The position numbers and the translations under genes were made by a program. Below, one piece after another: positions 11,061 to 19,216 of a stretch of 23,178 nucleotides of DNA. This DNA comes from Penium margaritaceum (lineage: Eukaryota > Streptophyta > Zygnematophyceae > Desmidiales > Peniaceae). The first letter of the stretch is position 1. The number at the start of each line of letters is the position of its first letter. The notes beneath the pieces were generated by a model. The model was not told where the DNA came from. It saw only the letters and a program-made list of their open reading frames with translations, and made no database searches. The stretch covers positions 89,373 through 112,550 of the forward strand of contig SZWC01006941.1 of assembly GCA_023375785.1 (NCBI GenBank). Direction: 5' to 3'.

Positions 11061-11823
11061 TGTTAGATTTTAACAGGGACAGGAAGTTGAACCTACTCTT
11101 AAATTCTAATCATCATAGAAATATTATCAAGTAGACCGTTCGAGTAGACAGACACACTTCTAACTAGTTACCTGACTATTACATAGTGGAAGACTTCTCT
11201 ACTACGGATGCAAGGCCTCAAGCCTCATCTATTATCCCAAAAGCACACAACACTTCTTGGAGCAGGCTAGGAAATGCATCTAGTCTCCATAACCACACTC
11301 ACTGAAGAACCAGGTAGATCAATGAGTACTCAGACAGGCCGTGCCTCCCTTGTGAGTGGAAGTACTTCCATACACCCCGGATGACAGGGCCTAGTAGAGT
11401 TGGCGTAGAGGACAACTCTTTGCTGAAGGTGTTGGGCTTGAACTCTCAGTGCCTCTTTGTGTAGGAGACAATCTTCACATTGATGAAAAGTGTACGTACA
11501 AATGAATATGAGCTCCTTAAGTAGTTACTTGGGTTGAGGTTGATGATTTAGGCTATAGGCATGATTCTCTTTTGCTGATGTCGTATTGTACCCTTTTACG
11601 AAGACGTACTTTTGAAGGTAGCTTTTGAAGGTGGCTCTCTGCTAGAGCCCTCTGGTGGTGTGACGAAGGGAGCCTTTATAGGTTGTACCTTATGGCGTTG
11701 AGGATCTGGGACTTGAGCATGGAAGTCTCAAGGCACAAAATGCTGTCAGAGAGGCCCCTCCAGACTTAGTCAAATTCTCCATAGTTTGGCCCTTTGAAAG
11801 GATTACATCATGTATTTCCAACA
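11061..11823 (-). mobile_element. copia-type LTR (763 bp), minus strand
   Basis: Read on the minus strand, the segment starts TGTTGGAAATACATGATG at 11823 and ends TTAAAATCTAACA at 11061, giving matching TGTT...AACA terminal ends. A TATA-like CTATAAAG lies about 140 bp inside (plus coordinates about 11672-11680), as expected for a U3 promoter. Directly outside the TGTTGG end, on the internal side, the minus strand reads GAGGGGGGG, a polypurine-like tract. This makes it the 3' LTR of a minus-strand element whose body would lie to the right. No copia pol was recognised there and no second LTR copy occurs in the window. The flanking pentamers (TTATG and CCCCC) do not match, so no target duplication is seen. 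Confidence 0.65.
11669..11690 (-). promoter_or_regulatory. TATA-box region of copia-type LTR
   Basis: On the minus strand the sequence reads CAACCTATAAAGGCTCCC. It lies in the part of the LTR where U3 promoters occur, so transcription would start about 30 bp further toward lower plus coordinates. The role is inferred from position and motif only. Confidence 0.45.
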
Positions 11824-12284
11824 CCCCCCCTCGATCGATGAACGGTAAACGCCTGAAGAATAAAAAAAAATCATACAACTTTAGCCTTGGAGAAGGTGGT
11901 TCTGGTTAACATAAGAAGGTAGGGAGATGAGTCACGTCGCTTGCTGGTGGAGTTGCAGGCCTGTTGAGGTTTAAAGGGCGACTTGCGGATTCGACTGGAT
12001 CTCTTCAAATGAATTCAATGCCATCCCATTATTGCGGATGATTGGTCTCGTGAACTGGTGGTGGCGTTGGTGTACATGTGACGCGGGAAGGTGGTGCTGG
12101 TTTATCTTCAAGAAATAAGATCTCCTTGTGATTGAAAAAGGAGTTTATTTGTTGTAGTAGAGAGCCTTTTGGTAAAACGCGGCCCAAAAAGAGTTCGAGT
12201 TTGGTTTGTAGCCTGAAAAGGAAGCGTGCTGCTTGTTGGTAGTGGGTCCTGTCATTCCAGCATGAGAGAATTCCTTGCTCGCGA
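11824..12284. other. unassigned; possible internal remnant of the minus-strand LTR element
   Basis: By orientation, the 3' end of the body of the copia-type element should lie here on the minus strand. Minus-strand frames of 60-101 codons (12029-12334) show no RNase H or other pol motif. A C homopolymer at 11823-11830 is the polypurine-like tract read on the plus strand. Nothing else is supported. Confidence 0.4.
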
Positions 12285-12398
12285 GGCATGTCTCGCGACA
12301 TGCCTTCTTGAGGCATGTCACGAGCATGCCTCAAAAAGGCATGTCTCGCGACATGCCTTCTTGAGGCATGTCACGAGCATGCCTCAAAAAGGCATGTC
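12285..12398. repeat. tandem 53-bp repeat, two copies plus start of a third, each with two hairpins
   Basis: Identical 53-bp units start at 12285 and 12338, and a partial third starts at 12391. Each unit contains two perfect inverted repeats. The first has 8-bp arms GGCATGTC / GACATGCC with a 4-nt loop (12285-12304 and 12338-12357). The second has 10-bp arms TTGAGGCATG / CATGCCTCAA with a 7-nt loop (12308-12334 and 12361-12387). The core GCATG recurs in all arms. No protein or RNA family is recognised. It may be part of a foldback or other non-autonomous element, or a structural satellite. Confidence 0.9.
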
Positions 12399-12403
12399 AG
12401 CTG

Positions 12404-12482
12404 AAGAGCGAGCGAGCATTTTGCATTGATTGCTCGCTTGTTTGCTTGCTCGCTCGCTCGCTTACCTGCTCGCTTGCCTGCG
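12404..12482. repeat. GCTCGCTT-type low-complexity repeat with inverted copy
   Basis: GAGCGAGCGAGC at about 12406-12417 is complementary to the run of TGCTCGCTTG and GCTCGCTCGC words at 12431-12480. The two could pair into an imperfect stem. The array follows directly after the tandem hairpin units and may belong to the same structure. Confidence 0.55.
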
Positions 12483-13236
12483 GGGCCCATTCGCGACTAG
12501 GTTGCGAGCTTGTGCGGATTTCACAAGAAAGTGAATGTCTGCAAACTGGCTCACTACTAAAGTCATCACCACGTCTGCCGAAAATGCTTGCATTGCAGGA
12601 CGGCCTGACCGTTAAAACTTCAGACAAGTGCGGCCGAAATCGTGGAACTACTCCGGATCGCCCCTGGTTTCCCAGGTAGTTTTGGAAACGCCCACTTCGG
12701 CTCTAGGAGGGATAGACGGCCGTATAAGATGGTAAATACTTGTGAGAATGTTGTGAGAGCTTCAGCACATCATGAGACCAACAGATTGCGCGCCTTTGGA
12801 CGTGGAGGACTGTTGTTGATTTTCTGAAGGTGTGCGAGGACGCTCTTCTCTTCTCCAATTGCCATTAAATTTTTATTCACAGTGGATGAAAAAAAATTTC
12901 ATGCCGGCTTCATTGTGAAAAATAATTCTCCCCCCGCTGCTGTGACACCGGAACTGCCTCCTTCTCCTTCCGTAGTTCTCCAAAGTGATTATTTTCCATT
13001 GTCCAATTTTGCCACCACGGAGGTGGAGGGTGGCAGCGATGTGAGCCCTTCAGCTGCGGAAACGTTAAGTGAGATGAGCGCGGTGACAATGTTGATGTCC
13101 CTCTTGGTATTTTCAGAGGAGGAATTGGCGAAGCACTTGGTGGAGGTGGTGATCAAAGTTGGTGGGACGCCAGTGGTGTCTACACGCAGGTTTCTAACCG
13201 TGGCTACTCATCGTACTCCCCCGCGTCGGGCCAGAC
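12483..13236 (+). other. region upstream of chromovirus gag; one unrecognised 121-codon frame
   Basis: A plus-strand ATG at 12882 opens a 121-codon frame (MDEKKFHAGFIVKNN...) to 13247. It is acidic in the middle, contains FSEEELAKHLVEVVIKVGG, and ends in a basic RTPPRRARRGW tail. I recognise no domain. It lies where an LTR leader or the N-terminus of Gag could be, but no 5' LTR or primer-binding site was found. Whether it is part of the element is open. Confidence 0.25.
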
Positions 13237-13539
13237 GTGGTTGGTAAGTTTCTATGGCTTCCTTGTATGCGAGGAGTTGGTCAAGAAGCGTTCTTACGGA
13301 GGTCGGGCACCAGAATGATGATGATACCACATGTTTGGTACCTCCTCTATATACAACCTCGGAGAGAGTTGAGGCACACTGGCGAAGATAGCTTAGGATT
13401 CGCCAATTTGAGAGGGATCCAAGAGTACGTGTTCTTTCATATCACCCTCTCCATATTCATACTTCGTGCAAGGGTGGCAACAGACAACGACGCTTGTCTC
13501 ATATTACCAGCCGTAGGCGTTCTACCCTTGGAGAAGATC

Positions 13540-14108
13540 AACCCACAATGGCAAGACGCACCTACGCCACCAAGTGACTCGAACGAATTCTTGCGCGCGA
13601 TGCTCACATGATTCGGACGATTGAACAAAACGTCTGACGTAGGGTACAAGCTCCAGCATCTCCGTTAGTAGTCCAACATGGCAGATTACACGTGGAGATT
13701 TTGTGAGATCATCACCGGTGCAGACATCGCCCCCGACGAACTCTGTTTTCACTACGACAACGGCCTCAAGTAGGAAGATCGGCAAGCAATTGCCATTTTT
13801 GGCATTTAAAATGACTTGCACGGATGATCGCAGTAATAGAAAGGATCCACAGTGCCGACTACAACACTCGAATCTTAGAATCCCATGGCTAGCGACCTCC
13901 CAACCACAATTATCGTGCAAACGGGAAAAGCCAATTGGGGGACTCCTCGACTCCGATGGAAGTGGACGCCGACGACCAAAGAGACACGCGAATCTGCTAT
14001 AACTACAAAAAAGTCAGACAAATCGCTCGCAACTGTCGAAGCAAAAAGCATGCCAAAAAGGGTAAGAAGTTGCAGAAAAATAAGTCAGGCAACAAGAAAG
14101 GGTTGGAG
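13540..14108 (+). pseudogene. gag: chromovirus gag with decayed CCHC zinc knuckle
   Basis: Capsid-type sequence runs in frame 1: PQWQDAPTPPSDSNEFLRAM, FGRLNKTSDVGYKLQHLR, then ADYTWRFCEIITGADIAP and LCFHYDNGLK. This follows the W...EF...L...F...L..L pattern of retrotransposon Gag. In-frame stops occur at 13609, 13666, 13669 and 13771. Near 13800 the reading moves to frame 3, where STPMEVDADDQ leads into a nucleocapsid knuckle at 13995-14036. The knuckle reads C-Y-N-Y-K-K-V-R-Q-I-A-R-N-C: the second Cys is Tyr, the conserved Gly is Arg and the His is Gln, so zinc binding is lost. A Lys-rich tail ends at TGA 14109. Gag would have formed the particle and bound RNA. Confidence 0.75.
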
Positions 14109-14662
14109 TGAAACATGCGATTCTTGTGCGTGAGGAGCAATCTGTGCCGAATGATCACCCATCTGAATGGCATACAACGTCATTGAGGGTTTATGAGATC
14201 GCAAAGTTCAATGAGGGGTACGAGGACGACCAACCGGCGGTACTGCTAAAAGTCCAAGCTCGAGGATGCAAAAGTCGCATAATAGTACCGACACTATTGG
14301 ATGGAGGAGCTTCTCATAGTTTCATAAGCAACGACATGGTTCACAAGCTGGGTTTTCAGACCAAACCAGGGGTGTTTCAAGGAAAAAACATCGACGAGAG
14401 ACTACACATACGAAGACTACGAGAACCATTTCGACTACAGGTGGGAGATCGACGGGATATAACAGTCCAATGGTCCTGTCCTATGAGTGATCGCAAAATG
14501 ATTCTTGGACAAGACTTCCTATACCGACACAATCCGCAGGTCGACTGGAACAGCGGTGACATCTTCGTGGAGATCGACGGATCCAAGCGACAACTTCTGT
14601 GTTTTGGGCGGAAGAGGGAAGTTGAAGCAATACAGTGGAAGCAACAGAGGAAGCCACGGTAG
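14084..14662 (+). pseudogene. chromovirus retropepsin-like protease
   Basis: This frame-2 segment is open for about 190 codons from 14084, and no ATG is required because it would be read as part of Gag-Pol. The active-site region is LLDGGASHSFIS, with the catalytic Asp codon at 14300. The usual D-S/T-G is D-G-G, which removes the conserved hydroxyl residue. The second signature, MILGQDFLYRHNPQVDWNSG, lies at about 14498-14557 and matches the conserved LG-x-[DN]-[WF]-L region. It overlaps the end of the gag frame by a few codons in a -1 relation. This may be decay, or a trace of programmed frameshifting. The fold would be intact, but activity is doubtful. Confidence 0.82.
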
Positions 14663-14811
14663 CGGAGAAGCGACAGCCTGTGCAGTCAATATCACTCAAC
14701 GTGGCCAAGTACTGGATACGACGAGGAGATCGTGTGTGGCTTGTACATCTCAAACCAATGGAGGAAGCGGAAGTGGCAGTAGCTGACTCACCATCCTCAT
14801 AAGTCTCATGA

Positions 14812-15480
14812 GCCTCATCGACATCAACAAAGTTCGCAACGATACCCAAAGATTTCGCACCACTCGTCAAAGAGTTTGCAAGCGTCTTCCCCGACGAACT
14901 CCCAAGAACCCTACCACCTCAACGAGACATCGGCCATTGCATCAGACTGAAGCCGAGCATCCAACCCACAGTTTGAGGGGCCTGTTAGATTAGCGATCAC
15001 AAGCAAACCGAGCTGAAAAGGCAACTCAGCGAGATGCTCGGTCAAGGATTCACCCGTCCATCGACATCACCATACGTCGCACCAACCTTGTTTGTCAGAA
15101 AGAAAACTAGTGAGATAAGGATGTTCGTGGACTATCGGGCGTTGAACGACGTTACCATGAAGAACCGCTACCCTCTTCCTTGAGTAGAATAACTTTTTGA
15201 CCAACTATGAGGAGCTCGAATTTTCTCCAAAACCGACTTACGTGGTCGTTATCACCAGATCCACGTGGCAGATGCCGACATCGAGAAAACGACGTTCTGA
15301 ACACGCTACGGGCACTTTGAGTTTGTAGTAATGTCGTTCGGACTTACGAGTGCCCTAGCAATGTTTATGGCGGCAATGAATAACATTTTCCAACCGTATC
15401 TTGATGGTTTTCATGTGGTGTACCTTGACGACATTCTAGTGTACAGCCGCATCCCAAAGGAGCACGACGGACGTATTTGA
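14812..15480 (+). pseudogene. pol: chromovirus reverse transcriptase (fingers and palm)
   Basis: Frame 1 shows the linker KDFAPLVKEFASVFPDELPR (from 14848), then [20 protein letters not shown] and [39 protein letters not shown] and the [11 protein letters not shown] block follow, then the intact catalytic box YLDDILVYS at 15421-15447. In-frame stops lie at 15181, 15190, 15208 and 15298, with two more near 14978-14991. After 15475 the frame is lost, and the thumb resumes in frame 3 at about 15528. It copied element RNA into DNA. The YxDD pair is retained, unlike in gypsy element 1. Confidence 0.92.
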
Positions 15481-15527
15481 GAAGTTCTTGAAGTTACAAA
15501 GAGATAAAAAAAAATGGAAAACTCTCA

Positions 15528-16220
15528 ATGTGCAACTTTGCTTGCCGTTTAATCGAGTTTTTGGGTGACTTCATCAACAGCGGACGGATCACCATGGATC
15601 CGAAACAATTGGCAACAATCACTGATTCGCCGACGCCAACCAACGCTCGAGACGACGATTTCTTCCTCGGCTTTTGCAATTACTACTGGCATTTTGTACG
15701 GCATTACGCCTGAGTGTCAAGGCCTCTCTCTGGCCTCACTCGAAAAGAAAATGAGTGGCGGTGGGGAGACAACAAACAAGAAGCGTTCACCGATTTGCGG
15801 AACGCTCTGACCTCGGCGCCAACTCTACGATTAGCCGATCCAACGGTCGATTACGTCATGGCTACGGACACCTCAGATCGGGTCATCGGCGCGGTCCTCT
15901 TGAAAGACCAAGTCAATGGCAAACAACCGATCGCATACATGTCTCAAAAGCTGCAAGGAACGGAACTCAACTACGACGTACACGAGAAAGAGATGCTTGC
16001 GATCGTACATGCATTTAAGACACGGTGATGTTATCTTTAATACCGCTGATGCATCATACGCTCCGACCACCATTCTCTCAAACACCTGAAGATATAGTAG
16101 AACCTCAGTCAACGCCAAACCCGATGGATGGAGTCCCTTGAATCCGGGTTCAACTACAAGATTGAGTACGCGCCAGGGAAAATCAACCCAGGCGACGCAT
16201 TCAGCCGTCGACAAGATCTA
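15528..16220 (+). pseudogene. pol: chromovirus RT thumb/connection and RNase H
   Basis: Frame 3 carries the RT thumb and connection (EFLGDFINSGRITMDPKQLA, then FLGFCNYYWHFVRHYA), a TGA at 15711, and SRPLSGLTRK. RNase H follows, with the first catalytic Asp in ATDTSD (codon 15867) and the usual VIGAVLLKD. The HEKEMLAIVHAFKTR helix with its catalytic-type Glu comes next. The reading is disturbed after 16020. It resumes in frame 3 after two adjacent TAG stops (16095 and 16098) as NLSQRQTRWMESLESGFN, then YAPGKINPGDAFSRRQ, the standard tether before integrase. RNase H degrades the RNA of the RNA-DNA hybrid. This copy is broken. Confidence 0.9.
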
Positions 16221-16344
16221 ATGGCTGAGGCAGCAATGCTACAACGGCAACGAGATCCGTGTCTTGAGCGGCTATTCACACGAGGCTACGACCAGTATAG
16301 CGGATAGAACAAGGAAAACGTTTGGTACGACGCACCCTGTTGGC

Positions 16345-17905
16345 GAAGGCAATTTACTCACCAGGTGGTCATTCGCCCACACGACGAACTTTGTCGTATG
16401 CTACTCAATGAATGGCACGACACCGGTCCAAGTGAACACTTCGGAGAGGACAAGACACTGAATAAGCTGGCAAAAAACTACTGGTGGAACAAGATGCAAT
16501 CCGACGTGGCCAACGTCTGCAAATTATACAACACATTTTTGCGGAAAAAATCCCGTCGCACGCGGTCAACCGGACTTCTGCAACCGCTCCCTATTCTGAC
16601 GGAGCCGTGGTCTGATATCTCCATGGACTTCTTCACGGGACTACCGCTCAGACTCGAGGAATATGACGCAATCTTCGTGGTTGCTGACATGTACTCCAAA
16701 ATGTCCCATTTTATCCCAACAACGACCACCATCACCGTTGAGGGGACAAAGCGACTGTTCTTAAACAACATCGTGCGGCTACACGGCGTGCCGATAACCA
16801 TGACGAGTGACAGAGAATATCAATTCACAACTGTTTTTGGCGTGAACTCATCACTCGATACGGCAGCTGAATTCAACTTTCAATGACATTTCATCCTCAA
16901 ATCGACGGCCAAACCAAGCGGACCAATCAAACACTCGAATAACTTCTCCGAGACAGAAAAGCTATGTAGCAGGTTTGGACAGCAGCGTTGTTGATGCAGC
17001 GTGCGGGGTTCCAAGCTCGTTGCTTAAGTCTGCTGCCCCCTCAGTCTGCTGCTCTAGAGTCCAAGTCTGGACGCTTTGTGTTACTCAGAAACACGCACGC
17101 CAGTGTTAGCACCAGAAAGCAGCTGAAAACTGAAAGTGACTGATTAGGAATGAAGAATGAGCAACAATAGGAGATCCCTCCAAGTTCTAGCTCCCCCCCA
17201 CCTCTGTAGAACGTGTTCCTTAGCTAGCCAGCCAATCAGAAAATAGTCATAGACCTATTTTCTGGCAGGCAGGGTTTTCTCGGTGAGCCCTGCCAAACGG
17301 CCGACAACCCAAAACCCGGGCGTCGTCCTTTTTGCCTGAAAACTGGACCATACCAAAGTAACGATGCTGCGAACACAGTCGTGTAGTCAGGATCGGCTAG
17401 AAAACTAGCAACAAAGAGGTATGGGTGCCCGAGTCCAGGCTGTGCCTACGATGGTCCATGATGCCAAACAGTGCCACGCAACATGAGACATGGACCCTAG
17501 GCAGAGCATGACGTTGCAGACGCATGCAGACAGTATCTGCAGTGACAGTGACCGCCGGCGGCCCAACCGCCGTGGAGGCCTGCCGATGGAGCTGAGCGTG
17601 TCGCCGGAGGGAGGAGGCTCCAGCGAATCGCTAGTAGGCCTCAGCATGCGTCGGCTCCACCGGACGACACTCCAGTAGCGTCGAGTCTCGCCATCAGTCA
17701 TCTACACGCCGATGTACACAAGCCGGGAGGACACAACAGAGTACAATGAGAGATGCGTAAAAACCAACACTCCGAACACTATGCGAACCTCCTGGGATGA
17801 ATCGAGAACACAAACTCCTGACCGCCGAAATCGCTTATAATTCGGCCGTATCCACCGCTACTGGAAAAACTCTATTTGAAGTGGTATATGGCACTATGAG
17901 TACTC
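16345..17905 (+). pseudogene. int: chromovirus integrase, split by an insertion
   Basis: The zinc-binding domain keeps both His (codons 16416 and 16437, in EWHDTGPSEHFG) and the first Cys (16518), but the second Cys of C-x2-C is Tyr (16527). The core has the first Asp in SMDFFTGLP (16626) and the second in TSDREYQF (16809). After a shift to frame 2 (about 16836), FHPQIDGQTKRTNQTLE carries Lys at 16916 where the catalytic Glu of D-x35-E is expected. A TGA lies at 16868 and a TAA at 16940. Homology breaks off at about 16955 and resumes near 17750 (RCVKTNTP...TSWDE in frame 3). LLTAEIAYNSAVSTATGKTL and FEVVYG follow in frame 1 to about 17897. It inserted the DNA copy. It is inactive. Confidence 0.9.
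16955..17745. mobile_element. foreign insertion of about 0.8 kb inside integrase; candidate solo LTR
   Basis: Integrase homology stops after the TLE-x-LLR block and resumes about 790 bp later, so this DNA was inserted after the chromovirus had landed. A possible reading is a solo LTR from TGTAGCAGG at 16975 to GGACACAACA at 17738 (764 bp), whose ends share TGT-x-G / C-x-ACA. Flanking pentamers AGCTA and GAGTA match poorly, so the borders stay uncertain. It differs from both LTRs in this window. The right half (17480-17700) is GC-rich. No transposase or pol motif is seen, so it would be non-autonomous or solo. Confidence 0.6.
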
Positions 17906-18360
17906 GAGGGACGATGGACACACAGATGAGGGTCTCACGCTGGCATTGACTTGGAAGAGAGCATTGTACATGTCGAATTGCAAAAGCGGCCTCCTGGCAG
18001 CCATCAACATGGGTGTGCCGGGCTGTTCGCACTCGCACAGCACGAACTGCCTCTGATAGGTGGAACAAAACGATGTTACGCAAAGATCCGCGCTCCTGGC
18101 CATCTCTTCAGCTGTCCTGGGCATGCAAGCCATGATCACGGCTTGCTGTTCCATTTCCCCTAGGCGTACGGAGGCACCACGCAAACGTCCACGCGGCATG
18201 GATATGGACCACACCACACCTGCAGGACTACACATCCGAAGTAACATTCCCGCGTTGATGTCCAACTATACGACTTCAGCACCACGTAGGAAGAGACACG
18301 ATAGACCATCACGAAGAAGCAAGCAACAATGAAGCGAGCTGCTCACCGACATCGTAGTGA
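17906..18360 (+). other. unresolved integrase C-terminal linker region
   Basis: Between the FEVVYG motif and the GDKVLL motif this element has about 470 bp, whereas relatives usually have around 225 bp. No frame is convincingly integrase-like, apart from a possible remnant around 18055-18120. It may contain another small insertion or heavily scrambled linker sequence. Confidence 0.35.
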
Positions 18361-18620
18361 CGATGTTGTTCGCCGCCGGTGACAAAGTCCTCCTTATTGC
18401 GGCCAACAACAAGCTTTGTGGAGCCGACTTTTCGAGGCTTAAACTTTGATGCTTGGGACCGTTTAAGATCGAGCACATGTCAGTCATCGAGGACGTGACA
18501 AAGTGATATAACATCGTGTCAAGTGGCGCAACTACGACGCCGCGCATGAAATTTGAGAACCTATGACAACCTCCGAAATGTCAATAATCTAATCGATGGC
18601 TACTATCTTCGTCACCGGGC
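18361..18620 (+). pseudogene. integrase C-terminal domain and chromodomain
   Basis: GDKVLL at about 18370-18390, then FSRLKL and LGPFKIE (18430-18470), are the integrase C-terminal domain, with a TGA at 18447 immediately followed by TGC. From 18515, in frame 2, RVKWRNYDAAHEI leads to a TGA at 18554-18556 exactly where chromodomains have a conserved Trp before Glu-Pro. After a one-base loss the reading continues in frame 1 as YDNLRNVNNLIDGYYLRHR to about 18620. This is the K-W-x-x-Y ... W-E-P ... L-I-x-x-Y pattern of the chromodomain, which in chromoviruses guides insertion to marked chromatin. Sequence between PFKIE and the chromodomain is shortened. Confidence 0.8.
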
Positions 18621-18652
18621 CACAACAGTGTGTGCACTGGGACGTCACGGCT

Positions 18653-18665
18653 AAAAGGGGGGAAG
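18653..18665 (+). promoter_or_regulatory. polypurine tract
   Basis: AAAAGGGGGGAAG lies immediately before the TGTTACG start of the LTR. This is the primer site for plus-strand DNA synthesis in LTR retrotransposons and it fixes the LTR border. Confidence 0.85.
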
Positions 18666-19216
18666 TGTTACGCACCAGATGTACACGAGCCCCTAATATG
18701 TCCGAGAGGACACTTCTGTCAGTACACAAACAACCCACCGTATTGCGAGACCTTGAGATTCACCCTCATGGTCGAGGGCAAAACGACCAAGTGCCCTTGC
18801 CCCCAATGAACTTTCCCAAACCTCTTGATAAGTTTGAAAACTCTCGCGAATTGAAGATACAAGTAACACGACCTTTCGGTCGACTTCTCGACGCACCGAG
18901 ACGAATATAGATTTATAAAGATGCATCTCGCATCTTCACTGTCGATTCTTGAAGCCCCCCTGATTTTTTCGGCGGACCTTCTTGAACCCGACCACTCACG
19001 GCAGGAATCCACATGCGTTGCTTGAAAACCAACCCAAAGACCCCGACTATGCCACATTCGTAATCCCACACTTGTATATATATGTTCGATCATTTCGACA
19101 CTTTTTATCAAAGGACACTCACGGTCAATTATAAATTGTCTAGTGTCCCAAATTATAAATCTTATTTGCCTCGCAAATTCTACCTGTTCACAATTCACGC
19201 TCCGTTGGGCATAACA
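18666..19216 (+). repeat. 3' LTR of chromovirus element 2 (551 bp)
   Basis: The LTR starts TGTTACGCACC directly after the polypurine tract and ends CCGTTGGGCATAACA, giving inverted TGTTA / TAACA ends. A TATATATA box lies at about 19075-19082, some 410 bp in, followed by AT-rich sequence, consistent with a U3 promoter and a short R-U5. The five bases after it are GACAC; the matching left target copy could not be found because the 5' LTR is missing. A 175-codon minus-strand frame inside it is a by-product of composition. Confidence 0.75.
19075..19084 (+). promoter_or_regulatory. TATA box in the 3' LTR
   Basis: TATATATATG occurs in the expected part of the LTR for the U3 promoter. From a 3' LTR it would drive transcription out into the GC-rich gene-like block to the right. 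Confidence 0.5.

Larger units (their letters stand above)
13237..19216 (+). mobile_element. decayed Ty3/gypsy chromovirus (element 2), 5' LTR missing
   Basis: Gag, protease, RT, RNase H, integrase, a C-terminal chromodomain, a polypurine tract and a 3' LTR follow in canonical order. The chromodomain places it among the chromoviruses. At least 15 in-frame stops and several frame changes break it: gag frame 1 then 3, protease 2, RT 1, RNase H and integrase 3, then 2, 3 and 1. The integrase is also split by foreign DNA (about 16955-17745). No copy of the 3' LTR was recognised upstream, so the 5' end is lost or unrecognisable. The left border given is where an open gag-type frame begins and is approximate. 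Confidence 0.9.

Noticed and set aside
12285..12398. possible CRISPR-like array
   Set aside because: The units are contiguous tandem copies without distinct spacers, in a eukaryotic transposon-rich context.
12226..12429. 67-codon Cys/His-rich plus-strand frame, superficially like a small metal-binding protein
   Set aside because: It is simply the translation of the 53-bp hairpin repeats; the Cys and His codons come from GCATGT words.
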